Below, one piece after another: positions 9,347 to 17,333 of a DNA stretch of 64,000 bases. Made by a program: the position numbers and the translations under genes. The notes under the pieces were generated by a model. It did not search any database. It had not been told where the DNA came from and saw only the letters and a program-made list of their open reading frames with translations. The stretch lies in contig DAHUYL010000056.1 in the NCBI GenBank assembly GCA_027315255.1, positions 47,831-111,830 on the forward strand. The letters are read 5' to 3'. This stretch comes from Solirubrobacterales bacterium. Lineage in GTDB: Bacteria > Actinomycetota > Thermoleophilia > Solirubrobacterales > Solirubrobacteraceae. The first letter of the stretch is position 1. Every line of letters begins with the position of its first letter.

Positions 9347-9404
9347 TAAACGAAGCTGCAATCTGCGTTTACAGTATCACAAGCGCAGATAGGTACTGCG
9401 TTTA
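9347..9404. promoter_or_regulatory. Operator cluster of the MFS-TetR operon
   Basis: Between the divergent MFS and EamA genes, ATCTGCGTTT (9361-9370) and AAGCGCAGAT (9381-9390) form 10-bp arms with a single mismatch around a 10-bp centre. TAAACG at 9347-9352 and CGTTTA at 9366-9371 and 9399-9404 are further half-sites, so the motif TAAACGCAG or its start recurs three times. The site overlaps the region where the leftward promoter must lie. It fits a TetR-type operator and could also affect the rightward EamA gene. Confidence 0.65.
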
Positions 9405-9490
9405 GTCACGTGCATGGCGGGATGCCCGGCAGCTATCGTGCACTCGATGAGCGAGCGGGTGGGGCGAGCGACGAGGCGGACGGCGTCGCG

Positions 9491-10522
9491 ATGAGCGCTC
9501 GCGCCTGGTCGCTGTTCGCGGCGGTCTCGGTCGTCTGGGGGATCCCGTATCTGCTGATCAAGATCGCAGTCGACGGCGGCATGCCGCCGGTCGTGCTCGC
9601 GTGGGCGCGGATCGTGCTGGGGGCCGCGATCCTGCTGGGGCTCGCCCGCCGCGCCGGGGTCCTCGATCAGCTCAGGGGGCGCTGGCGGGTGCTGGTCGCC
9701 TACGCGGTCGTCGAGCTGTGCATCCCGTTCCCGCTGATCGCGCTCGGCGAGCGCCACGTCGCGTCTTCCTTGGCGGCGATCATCATCGCCTCGGTGCCGC
9801 TGCTGGTCGCACTGCTCGCGTTCCGCTACGACCCGACGGAGCGGACCGGCGGGCCGCAGCTGGCGGGCCTGCTCGTCGGGCTCGTCGGCGTGGTGCTGCT
9901 GGTCGGGCTCGACGCGTCGGGAAGCCTCGCGTCCCTGCTGGCCGCCGGGGCGGTGCTCGTGTCCGCCGGTGGCTACGCGACGGGCGCGATGATCCTGAAG
10001 CGCCACCTCGCCGGGCTCGACCCGCGCGCGACGATGGGGGCTGTCCTCGCGATCGCCGCGGTGCTGCTGACGCCGCTCGCGCTGATCGACGCGCCGAGCC
10101 GGATGCCGAGCGGTGGTGCGCTCGCCGCCGTGGGCGGGCTCGGCGTCGTGTGCACGGCACTCGCGTTCGTGCTGATGGCGGTGCTGATCGCCGAGATCGG
10201 GGCCGGGCGAGCGGTCGTCGTCACGTATGTCAACCCGGTTGTGGCGGTCGCGCTCGGCGTGACCCTGCTCGGTGAGCGGCCGGGCGCCGGGGCCGTCGCA
10301 GGACTGTTGCTGATCCTCGCGGGGTCGTGGCTGGCGACGGACGGCCGCCTGCCACCCGGCCTGCTGCGCAGCGTCAGGCGCTGGTTGCCGCGAACTCCCG
10401 CGGCTGGGTCGTGGCCACTGCGGCGGCTGGGTCTCCGCGGTGGATCGGGCGGAGGGCGACTGCGGCGAGCTGCCCGATCCGGGTTCTGTGCGGTCAGGTC
10501 GTTGGCCCGATCGTCTGCCTGA
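9491..10522 (+). CDS. EamA/DMT-superfamily transporter
   Basis: From ATG 9491 (MSARAWSLFAAVSVVWGIPYLLIKIAVDGG) the protein has 343 residues with about ten hydrophobic segments in two EamA repeats, the fold of drug/metabolite transporters. Conserved features include the first-segment WGIPYLLIKIA motif and the repeat-end GVTLLGERPG. The last 50 residues are a basic tail (RRWLPR, RRLGLRGG) that is probably cytoplasmic. An upstream ATG at 9410 extends the ORF by 27 unlikely residues into the operator region and is rejected. Substrate is unknown. Confidence 0.85.
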   Translation: MSARAWSLFAAVSVVWGIPYLLIKIAVDGGMPPVVLAWARIVLGAAILLGLARRAGVLDQLRGRWRVLVAYAVVELCIPFPLIALGERHVASSLAAIIIASVPLLVALLAFRYDPTERTGGPQLAGLLVGLVGVVLLVGLDASGSLASLLAAGAVLVSAGGYATGAMILKRHLAGLDPRATMGAVLAIAAVLLTPLALIDAPSRMPSGGALAAVGGLGVVCTALAFVLMAVLIAEIGAGRAVVVTYVNPVVAVALGVTLLGERPGAGAVAGLLLILAGSWLATDGRLPPGLLRSVRRWLPRTPAAGSWPLRRLGLRGGSGGGRLRRAARSGFCAVRSLARSSA

Positions 10523-10550
10523 GCGGCCGCGCCTCCCGCCTGCCAGACGA

Positions 10551-11990
10551 TCAGCGCATGGCGAGCGACCAGCTGCGGGTGTCCGTGTGCAACCGGCCGG
10601 CCGCATCGCGCGCGCTCACCCTGACCGTGAACGTCACGCGCTCGTGCGCGCGGAGCGCGGCGCGAGCCGTGGCAAAGACGCGGGAGGAAAGGGTGATCGT
10701 GACCGGATAGCTCCTGTTTGCTCGCAGCTCGTAGGTTCGCTGCATGGTCGCGAGCGCGCGAGTACCGATTCGGAGCGTGCCAGTCAGCCTTGCGGCACAG
10801 TCGGCGGTGCACTTCAGGGTTGTCGCGAGGCTGCGCGGACTGCGCAGAACCTGCGTCGCCGGGCCACTGACCTTCACCGTGAGCGGGGCGAGTGCGGCTC
10901 GCGTGTGGAGCACGACGATGTCGACCGGAGTCGATCCGGCCCGCACCGACGCCTGGGGCTTGGCAGCCAGCAGCCCGCCGGCGCGAACGTCGAATTGCGA
11001 GACGGTGTCGGCGTTGTAATTGGCGGTGTAGACATCGGTGCCGCTCGGGCTGCACGCGATGCCGGTCGGCCCGGCGCCGGCCGCGATCTTCGCCGGTGCC
11101 TTGGGCGACAGCCCGCCGGTCGCGTCGACGTTGAACTGCGAGACCGTGCTGTCATCCGCGTTCGCGACGTACAAGCTCCTGCCGTCAGGGCTGATGGCGA
11201 GGTCCTGCGGCCCGACGCCGGCAGGGATGCGCCCGAACTCGGTCAGCAATCCGCCGGCTCCGACGTGAAACTCCGAGATGTTGCTGGTGCTGTGGTTGGT
11301 CGTGTAGACGGTCCTGCCGTCGCGGCTGATGACGATGCTCGAAGGGTTGCCGCCCGCCGTGACGCCGGCCGGCGACTTGTGTGACAGGAGCCCGCCGGCG
11401 CCGACGTCGAATTGCTCGACGTTCTGTAGCGAGCTGGTGTTCCTTGTCACATACAGGCTCGCGCCGTCCAGGCTGATCGCGAGCGTGTTCGGATACGGCA
11501 GAGTCGCCACCGTGGCCGGGTTCTTGGGAGTCAGCCTGCCATCCGACCCGACCGTGAACTGAGACACGCTCCCGGTACTGTCCTGGTTGGCGACATACAC
11601 GCTCGTCCCGCTGGGACTGACGACGACCGCGGTGGGATAGGCGGCGGTTGCGACCGTGGCGGGCGACTTGTCCAGCAACTCGCCGCCTGCGCCGATGCTG
11701 AACTGGGTGACGGTGGCGCTGTAGAAGTTCGCCACGTACAGGCTACGGCCGTCGGGGCTGGCGGCGAGCCCGTACGGCCGCCCACCACTGCCGATCGTCG
11801 CAGGGGACTTCGCCCTCAGCTGCCCTCCCGTCCCGACATCGAACTGTGAGACGTCGCCGCCGGCGGCATTCGTCGCATAGACGCTCACGGTCGATGTGCT
11901 CGCGCTGCCGTTGGCGTCCGACCCGTTCGCCATGCCAGCGCCTGCGGCTGCGAATGCGAGCACGACAAACGGCACCAAGCGACGAGTCAT
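10551..11990 (-). CDS. Secreted YncE-like seven-bladed beta-propeller protein
   Basis: From ATG 11990 (MTRRLVPFVVLAFAAAGAGMA) the protein has 479 residues with a signal peptide. Residues about 30-370 hold repeats of roughly 45 residues with the pattern PxGLAASPDGRSLYVAN..TVTQFSIGAGG, typical of lactonase/YncE-type propellers. A C-terminal beta domain (about 375-479) has two Cys (LKCTADCAARL). Propellers of this class bind ligands or partners outside the cell; enzymatic activity is not evident. TACGGT ends 6 nt before the ATG, so it is probably leaderless. The longer track ORF (to 12524) is prefix noise. Confidence 0.85.
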   Translation of the reverse strand: MTRRLVPFVVLAFAAAGAGMANGSDANGSASTSTVSVYATNAAGGDVSQFDVGTGGQLRAKSPATIGSGGRPYGLAASPDGRSLYVANFYSATVTQFSIGAGGELLDKSPATVATAAYPTAVVVSPSGTSVYVANQDSTGSVSQFTVGSDGRLTPKNPATVATLPYPNTLAISLDGASLYVTRNTSSLQNVEQFDVGAGGLLSHKSPAGVTAGGNPSSIVISRDGRTVYTTNHSTSNISEFHVGAGGLLTEFGRIPAGVGPQDLAISPDGRSLYVANADDSTVSQFNVDATGGLSPKAPAKIAAGAGPTGIACSPSGTDVYTANYNADTVSQFDVRAGGLLAAKPQASVRAGSTPVDIVVLHTRAALAPLTVKVSGPATQVLRSPRSLATTLKCTADCAARLTGTLRIGTRALATMQRTYELRANRSYPVTITLSSRVFATARAALRAHERVTFTVRVSARDAAGRLHTDTRSWSLAMR

Positions 11991-11996
11991 GCAATA

Positions 11997-12002
11997 ACCG
12001 TA
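11997..12002 (-). promoter_or_regulatory. -10 box of propeller gene, leaderless type
   Basis: On the minus strand TACGGT is followed by 6 nt and then the ATG at 11990; no ribosome site is visible. Confidence 0.5.
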
Positions 12003-12234
12003 GGGCGCGCCGCGGGGCGTGATCTCCGTGGCGCGCACCGAACGGCGCTTCTCATTCCTACCCTCGGTGCGGCCGGATTCGAAGCGATCGAGACGCACAC
12101 GACCCGGTTGGGGCAACCAGAGGGGCTTTGTCAGGCGAGCGCTCGACGCGCGGGACCGTGCGTGCACGGGGGGCGAGCGCCGCCGGATCGGTGGCCGGGG
12201 GTTGGCTGGGAGGGTGGCCGGGAGCGTGACCGGG

Positions 12235-12285
12235 CGCGGGCCGGGGTGCGGGCGGCGGTGCGGGCCGGGGTGCGGGCCGGGGCGA
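12235..12285. repeat. G-rich short tandem repeats
   Basis: GCGGGCCGGGGTGCGGGC-like units repeat about three times on the plus strand in the 549-bp gap between the propeller and protease genes. The G-runs could fold into quadruplexes. No gene is supported in 11991-12539; the translated minus frame is only a Pro-Gly-His repeat. Confidence 0.55.
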
Positions 12286-12288
12286 GCT

Positions 12289-12391
12289 GAATCTGCCAAC
12301 CCCCGGGATTTGCCGGGGGTTGGCAGCTCAGACCATCTCACAGGTGGCTGTGGCTGCCATCCCCCCGCTGGGATGGGGGGTTGGCAGATTC
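12289..12391. repeat. Nested palindromic repeat element (two hairpins inside a long inverted repeat)
   Basis: CTGCCAACCCCCGG (12293-12306) and its perfect complement (12313-12326) form a 14-bp stem with a 6-nt loop. A second, one-mismatch hairpin lies at about 12354-12387. In addition GAATCTGCCAACCCCC (12289-12304) is perfectly complementary to 12376-12391, so the whole element is also an inverted repeat with 16-bp arms. It lies between two genes read leftwards, after the protease stop. It resembles a REP/BIME-like doublet or a small non-autonomous element; a terminator role is possible but there is no T-run. Confidence 0.7.
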
Positions 12392-12539
12392 GAACGCGTG
12401 TGCCGGACCGCTTCGAGCCCGGCCACGGGCCGGCTCGGACGCGCCCGACCCCGGGGCTCGCCGGCGCGGGCGGCCGGCGCTCGCTGCGAGTCGAGTCGCG
12501 GGCGGCCACGACGTTCGCGAGCACCCCGACAAGGCACTG

Positions 12540-14093
12540 CTAGTTGCTCGGCACCTTGAGATCGACGTGCCAGCTGTAGCTGCGCCCGTCGATCGCGCGT
12601 TGGGCGCTCAGCTCGCTGGAATCGCTGCCTCCAGCGATGTTGTATTCGTGGATCCGCAGCGTCTGGCCCGGGCGCGCGCTGTTCACGATGTCGCAGACGT
12701 CCGACATCGTTCGCACGGGCGTGCCGTTGATGTTGTAGATCAGCCAACCGGCGCCGACGTTGGCTTTGTCGGCCGCTGAGCCCGGCTCGTCCCCGAGGTC
12801 ATACATCCCGGTCGTCGCCGGCTTGGCCTGGAGGAAGGCGGCGGTATCGGCCGCCAGCCTCGACGCGTACGGCGCGTACGTGGAGTCGCTCGCGTAGATG
12901 TCCTCGAGGGTCTGGGTGAGATGGGGGTCCTCGGCGGACAGCTGGACGAGGTTCCAGCCGATCAGGCCGTGGCTCCGGCCCGCCTCGAGGTCCGGTAGGA
13001 GTCGCTTTGCGTAATCGATCGCGATCGAGTAGTACTGACCCTGATTGCTCGGGTTGCCGAGCGTGTTGATGCCAACCACCTGGCCTCGCTCGTCGAGCAG
13101 CGGCCCACCGGAGTTGCCGTGGTTCGTCGGGGCCTGATGAACGATCAGACTCTGGTAGGTCGGAAGCGACGGGTCGGGGGTTGCCTGGACGTCGACCTGT
13201 GAGACGCTGCCGATGTTGGCAACGACGGTCGAAGCCTGCTGCTGGCCGATCTGCCCGCTGCCAGGTGTCGTCTGGAATGAGCCCGGGAAGCCGAGGACCG
13301 TGACCGTGTCGCCGGGGCGCACGGTCGCGGACGTGCCGAGCGGCAGCGCCTTGAGCCGTGGCAGCGGGGTCACGAGCTTGACCACTGCCAGGTCGTCGCC
13401 CGGGCTTGCCGCCACGAGCTGCAGCGGGCTGGTGCGGCTGCGGTCATCGCCCAGCTGGGCCTCGAGGGCGCCGTTACCGACGACGACATGGGCGTTGGTC
13501 AGGACCAGCTGCCGCTTGGCATCGATGACGACGCCCGAGCCGGCGCCATCTGAGCCGGTGATCCTCACGACCGCAGGCGATGCTCTTGCGATCAGCTGCT
13601 CGGGCGTCAGGCGCGTCCGCGAAGCGCCGTCGACGATCAACGCGACGATCGCGGCGGCCGCGCCGATGAGCAGTATCGACGTGCCGATCAGCGCGCCCCG
13701 CGTGGTGAAACCGATGCGGCGGCGGTGTCGCGAAGCCGGCGCTGCAGGCGGGGCAGCTTCGGACGGCTCCTCGGAGGCCCGGACGACTGCCAGCTCTCCT
13801 CCCCCGATCGTGAGCCGATCGCCCGGTCCGACCACGGTCGGGGTGGTGATCTTGAGGCCATTCACGAACGTGCCGGTGCCCGATCCCAGGTCGTGCACCA
13901 CCAGGTGCCCTTCGCGCAGCTTCAAGGACGCGTGCTCCCCGGATACGCCGGGACCGCCCAAGACGATGTCGCAATCCCGATCGCTGCCGACGATCAGTCG
14001 ATCAGCGCCGATTTCGAACGTGTCGCCGGCGCGGATTCCCCCACGAAGCTCGAGGCGCAGTCTGGGATCGCCCGAGGATCCAGGATCGCTCAT
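12540..14093 (-). CDS. FHA-domain HtrA-like trypsin-type serine protease with PDZ-like tail
   Basis: From ATG 14093 the protein has 517 residues. An N-terminal cytoplasmic FHA domain (about 12-105) shows GSDRDCDIVL, SGEHASL and TGTFVNGL, which read phosphothreonine. One transmembrane segment follows (about 134-155, LIGTSILLIGAAAAIVALIV). The extracytoplasmic S1C protease domain shows LTNAHVVV (His, near 202), DDLAVVKL (Asp) and NHGNSGGPL (Ser, near 328). A PDZ-like C-terminus (GAGWLIYNINGTPV) ends the protein. AAGGAG precedes the start. The layout suggests phosphorylation-controlled surface proteolysis; this is inference. The ORF extension to 14444 is not coding. Confidence 0.92.
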   Translation of the reverse strand: MSDPGSSGDPRLRLELRGGIRAGDTFEIGADRLIVGSDRDCDIVLGGPGVSGEHASLKLREGHLVVHDLGSGTGTFVNGLKITTPTVVGPGDRLTIGGGELAVVRASEEPSEAAPPAAPASRHRRRIGFTTRGALIGTSILLIGAAAAIVALIVDGASRTRLTPEQLIARASPAVVRITGSDGAGSGVVIDAKRQLVLTNAHVVVGNGALEAQLGDDRSRTSPLQLVAASPGDDLAVVKLVTPLPRLKALPLGTSATVRPGDTVTVLGFPGSFQTTPGSGQIGQQQASTVVANIGSVSQVDVQATPDPSLPTYQSLIVHQAPTNHGNSGGPLLDERGQVVGINTLGNPSNQGQYYSIAIDYAKRLLPDLEAGRSHGLIGWNLVQLSAEDPHLTQTLEDIYASDSTYAPYASRLAADTAAFLQAKPATTGMYDLGDEPGSAADKANVGAGWLIYNINGTPVRTMSDVCDIVNSARPGQTLRIHEYNIAGGSDSSELSAQRAIDGRSYSWHVDLKVPSN

Positions 14094-14222
14094 GGCGCGG
14101 CTCCTTGACGTCGAGGTCGATTGCTCGACGGTACCGCCGGGTGCCCGGCCCGCATCCGTCCAAGACTGCAGGTCGCACCGTGGATTCCGGCAGAGTGCGC
14201 AGAGGGCCGGCCACGGTCGCCA

Positions 14223-14253
14223 GCTAGCGCTAGCAGCCAGCGCTAGCGCTAGC
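14223..14253. repeat. GCTAGC palindrome cluster, possible terminator
   Basis: GCTAGCGCTAGC and CGCTAGCGCTAGC flank AGCCA, giving an extended self-complementary block directly at and after the stop codon of the small membrane-protein gene read leftwards. It can form a hairpin; there is no T-run. Confidence 0.45.
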
Positions 14254-14410
14254 GCCCCTTCTGGCCGGTGCGCGCGTGGGCCGCGCCCAGATCGAGGCCG
14301 ATCGCCAGGATCAGCGTGGCCGTCCAGGCGTTCACCGGATCGAACAGCAGAGGCTCGTGACCGCCGACGTTGTTGGCGATCAGCCAGACGATGAACCAGA
14401 GAACCGTCAT
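14249..14410 (-). CDS. Small membrane protein of unknown function
   Basis: From ATG 14410 the ORF gives 53 residues: MTVLWFIVWLIANN, a short NVGGHEPLLFDPVNAW loop, and a second hydrophobic stretch (TATLILAIGLDLGAA) ending in a basic tail. The balanced two-helix hairpin with a polar Asp/Pro loop is unlikely to be chance. The track start at 14464 adds 18 basic residues that look non-coding. It lies 155 bp upstream of the FHA protease, same strand. No function can be assigned. Confidence 0.55.
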   Translation of the reverse strand: MTVLWFIVWLIANNVGGHEPLLFDPVNAWTATLILAIGLDLGAAHARTGQKGR

Positions 14411-14729
14411 ACGAGCACGCTGCCATGGGTGACGGGCGCTGCACATCCGGTGCAAGCGGCGCACACCGCTAGGCCAACTACGTACCGATCGCAGCTGACG
14501 TCGACTGCGCGGCTGTCGCTGTCCCTGACGAGCGGCACTGGGAGTAGGCCCCCGCGGCTCGGCTGGACGAACACGCTAAAGTTAGACAGACTCTCGCCAA
14601 ACTCTCGGCAGCGGTGCCGCGACCACGCTATGATGGTCACATGTCTGTCCGCAGTCTGTCGAAGGAAGTCGCGCACCCGAGTTCCGGATCGCCTCTCGCC
14701 CGCGGGCAGCAGTCCGGAGGAGGCTTTGC

Positions 14730-14940
14730 GTGTGCGGTCTGCTGCGAGCGCTCGCGTTCGCGTCTGGTTCGACGCGAGCGGCGATGAGGATCGCGGCCGT
14801 CGGCGCGGGCGTCTCGGGGTTGGTGGTCGCCCGTCTGCTGCATCCGCGGCACGTGCTCACCGTGTTCGAGGCGGCCGACTATGCGGGCGGTCATGCGAAC
14901 GCGGTGCGGGTCGACACACCGAACCAGACCGACCAGCCTG
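14730..14940 (+). pseudogene. Truncated FAD-dependent amine-oxidase-like gene, N-terminal fragment
   Basis: After GGAGGAGG, a GTG at 14730 opens a frame that contains MRIAAVGAGVSGLVVARLL (GxGxxG dinucleotide fold) and TVFEAADYAGGHANAVRVDT, the hallmark N-terminus of flavoprotein amine oxidases/desaturase-like oxidoreductases. Similarity then stops abruptly at PNQTDQPEQQGE, just before the ribosome site of the SRPBCC gene, leaving about 65 of an expected 400 or more residues. The frame stays open by chance to 15122. I read this as a deletion remnant. Full-length relatives often sit in light-regulated (LitR/CarH) clusters, and a CarH-like gene lies 1.7 kb away. Confidence 0.75.
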
Positions 14941-14959
14941 AACAACAAGGAGAGACCCG

Positions 14960-15433
14960 ATGGCCCGCTATCGAGCAACGGTTGATACATCACGCGAGCG
15001 CGAGGACGTGTTCGCATATCTCAGCGACTTCTCGACGACACAGGAGTGGGACCCGGGGGTCGTCCAAGCCGAGCGCCTGGACGACGGCCCGGTCGGGGAG
15101 GGAACCGAGTTCCACTTGGTAACCGAGTTCCTTGGCCGCACGACGGCGCTCACCTACCGAATCGTCAAGTACGACCCTCCGCACGCGGTGAGCTTTCGTG
15201 GCGAGAACGCGACCGTGATCTCCACCGACAGGATCAGCTTCGAGATCGCGGGCGGCGGCACGCGCGTCACTTACGACGCCGACCTCGTGCTGAAGGGCCC
15301 GCTGCGGATCGCCGATCCGCTGCTCGGCGTCGTGTTCAGGCGGCTGGGCGACCGGGCACTCGACGGTCTGGAGCACAGGCTCGCCCCGATCACCGTCAAC
15401 ACCGACGTCCGGCAGGACGCGGTGGCGGCATGA
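14960..15433 (+). CDS. SRPBCC-family (polyketide cyclase-like) protein
   Basis: A 157-residue cytosolic protein of the START/SRPBCC fold: an N-terminal strand with REDVFAYLSDFSTTQEWDPG, then EGTEFHLVTEF, LTYRIVKYDPP and GGGTRVTYDADLVLKGP, ending in a long helix. Such proteins bind a hydrophobic ligand or act as cyclase/dehydratase. AAGGAGAG precedes the ATG by 6 nt. Its stop overlaps the start of the SDR gene (ATGA), so the two are translationally coupled. The ligand is unknown. Confidence 0.88.
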   Translation: MARYRATVDTSREREDVFAYLSDFSTTQEWDPGVVQAERLDDGPVGEGTEFHLVTEFLGRTTALTYRIVKYDPPHAVSFRGENATVISTDRISFEIAGGGTRVTYDADLVLKGPLRIADPLLGVVFRRLGDRALDGLEHRLAPITVNTDVRQDAVAA

Positions 15434-16389
15434 GCCGGCGCGTGCTGGTCACTGGCGCGACCGGGTTCATCGGCGGTCGCCTAGCGCGGGCTCTCCGCGC
15501 GTCGGGACACGAGGTGCGATGCCTCGTCCGCGACTGCGAAGGGACCCGGGCGCGCGCGCTCGCGAGGGACGGCTTCGAGCTGCACGAGGGGGACGTCCTG
15601 CATCCGGAGACGCTGCGCGGTGCCGGGCGGGAGATCGATGCCGCGTATTACCTGATCCACTCGATGGGCCGGGGCGCATCCAGGGAATTCGAGTCGCGCG
15701 AGAGCGCCGGCGCGATCGCCTTCGCTCGCATGGCGCGCGCGGAGAGGATCGAGCGCGTGATCTACCTCGGCGGGCTCGGCGATCGCCCCCACTCCCGGCA
15801 TCTGCGCAGCCGACACGAAACCGCGCTGCTGCTGCGCGAGCACGGCCCGCCCCTGACCTATTTCCGCGCCGGGATGGTGGTCGGCCCCGAGAGCGAGTCC
15901 TACCGCACGCTGCGCTACCTGGTTCAGAGACTGCCCGCGATGATCGCGCCCGCGTGGCTCCAGAACCCAACTCAACCGATCGCGATCGACGACGCGTTGC
16001 GCTACCTCGTGCAGACGCTGGCGATCGAGGGGTCGGCCGGCCGTGAGATCCAGATCGGCGGACCGGACGTGCTCACCTACGGTGAGATGCTCGACCGGAT
16101 GGCAGCGGCGTTGCGCATCCCGCGACGCCCGCGGATCCCCGTCCCGCTGATCACCCCATGGCTGTCATCGCTGTGGATCGGGCTCGTCACGCCCGTCGAC
16201 GCAGGTGTCGCACGGCCACTGGTCGAGGGCCTGGCGACGCCGACCGTGGTCACCGACGCCTCTGGGATGCAGCTGTTCGAGATCGAGCCGATCGGCTTCG
16301 ACGATGCGCTCCGGCTCGCGCTCGCCCAAGACCTCGACCTTGGGCGAGTCGCGACCGCCGCGGCGGGCGCGAGCCGGGCCGCTGGCTGA
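15430..16389 (+). CDS. NAD(P)-binding SDR-like epimerase/reductase (atypical, complex-I NDUFA9-like)
   Basis: From ATG 15430 the protein has 319 residues. The Rossmann start is VLVTGATGFIGGRLARAL with GHEVRCLVRD; AYYLIHSMG replaces the usual catalytic Tyr-x-x-x-Lys context, as in NDUFA9/DUF2867-associated atypical SDRs. VIYLGGLGD, the RAGMVVGPESESY segment and IQIGGPDVLTYGEML are also family-like. It follows the SRPBCC gene with a 4-bp overlap. The pair could modify an isoprenoid or lipid, but no substrate is shown by the sequence. Confidence 0.88.
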   Translation: MSRRVLVTGATGFIGGRLARALRASGHEVRCLVRDCEGTRARALARDGFELHEGDVLHPETLRGAGREIDAAYYLIHSMGRGASREFESRESAGAIAFARMARAERIERVIYLGGLGDRPHSRHLRSRHETALLLREHGPPLTYFRAGMVVGPESESYRTLRYLVQRLPAMIAPAWLQNPTQPIAIDDALRYLVQTLAIEGSAGREIQIGGPDVLTYGEMLDRMAAALRIPRRPRIPVPLITPWLSSLWIGLVTPVDAGVARPLVEGLATPTVVTDASGMQLFEIEPIGFDDALRLALAQDLDLGRVATAAAGASRAAG

Positions 16390-16408
16390 CGGTGACGCGC
16401 GCTCGACC

Positions 16409-16434
16409 TGATCGGCCCTTCAAACGGCCGGTCA
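16409..16434. terminator. Hairpin between convergent SDR and CarH-like genes
   Basis: TGATCGGCC (16409-16417) and GGCCGGTCA (16426-16434) form a 9-bp stem with one mismatch (G-U in one RNA direction) and an 8-nt loop in the 77-bp gap between converging genes. Confidence 0.5.
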
Positions 16435-16466
16435 GCACGCACGCACGGCGACCGCCGGAGGGCCGG

Positions 16467-17327
16467 TCATGAGCCCGCGCCGTGCGCCGTGTCGTGCGCC
16501 GCTTCGATCAGATCGCCATCGAGCCGCTGCAAGCGAAGTCGCTCGCACAGCTCCTCAGTTGCCCCCGGCCCGCTGAGGAAGAGCGGGATCCGCTTGGCGA
16601 GCCTGCGGAGCGGCGCCGACTCGGCGTCGAGACGCGCCGGGTCGAAGCTGGCGAGGACCGTGACCGCCGGCTGCGTACTCTCGGCGACCTCGGAGACCGT
16701 TGCGATCGGCGTGTCGGCGCCCAGAAAGATGATGCGCCAGCCATGCGACCGCAGGACCAGCCCGAATGCCAGCAGGGTGATGTCATGCTGCTCGCCGGGT
16801 GCGCAGGCGAGCAGCGCGACCGGTCCACCGCCGCGACCCCACAACCGGGCCAGCGACATCAGTCGCGCGCGGATCAGGTTGCTCGCGAAGTGCTCCTGAC
16901 TGATCCCGAGCGCCCCTTGCTCCCACTCGCGCCCGACCTGGGCGAGAGCCGGAAGAATCAGCTCGCGGAGCACGGCTTCAAGCCCGAACGCCGCGAAGCT
17001 TTCATCGAGCACAGCCTGCAGGGTCGCCTCGTCGTACTCGCGTATCGCCTGCAGCAGCCGGGCGGCCGCGTCCTCGAGCAGTCCCGCTGACGGTCGTGCT
17101 TCTGCCACGGCGGCGCGAGCCGCCTGCGCCGCCGAGAGCCCCTGAGCCAGGCCGCGACGCATCCGGGCGACACGCTCGGCGTCCTCCGTACCGTAGAGCC
17201 GGAACCCGCCCGGGGAACGGACCGGCCGCAGCAGCCCGTAACGCCGCTCCCATGCGCGCAGCAGTGCGGTGCTGACTCCGACGCGCCGGGCGAACTCGCC
17301 GATTCGAAGCGCTTCTGGAGCCGACAC
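16467..17327 (-). CDS. CarH/LitR-like MerR regulator with cobalamin-binding domain
   Basis: A 286-residue regulator. The N-terminal MerR HTH (about 6-75) has RIGEFARRVGVSTALLRAWERRYGLL. The middle four-helix bundle contains W135-x9-E145-H146, the W-x9-EH adenosylcobalamin-capping motif of CarH photoreceptors. The C-terminal Rossmann-like B12 domain has APGEQHD with His181 as likely cobalt ligand, then GWRIIFLGADTP. In CarH, B12-bound tetramers repress until light breaks the Co-C bond. The residue after W135 is Glu, where as I recall Thermus CarH has the His used in the light state. The promoter has a perfect TATAAT ending 6 nt before the GTG. Confidence 0.85.
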   Translation of the reverse strand: MSAPEALRIGEFARRVGVSTALLRAWERRYGLLRPVRSPGGFRLYGTEDAERVARMRRGLAQGLSAAQAARAAVAEARPSAGLLEDAAARLLQAIREYDEATLQAVLDESFAAFGLEAVLRELILPALAQVGREWEQGALGISQEHFASNLIRARLMSLARLWGRGGGPVALLACAPGEQHDITLLAFGLVLRSHGWRIIFLGADTPIATVSEVAESTQPAVTVLASFDPARLDAESAPLRRLAKRIPLFLSGPGATEELCERLRLQRLDGDLIEAAHDTAHGAGS

Positions 17328-17333
17328 ACCGCA

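Noticed and set aside
9410-9490. Start of the EamA transporter at ATG 9410
   Set aside because: It would add 27 residues without transporter character and place the start inside the operator region; ATG 9491 begins at the first membrane segment.
12004-12540. Plus-strand ORFs of 60-174 aa between the propeller and protease genes
   Set aside because: They are Arg/Gly-rich, cross the hairpins and G-rich repeats, and show no recognisable family.
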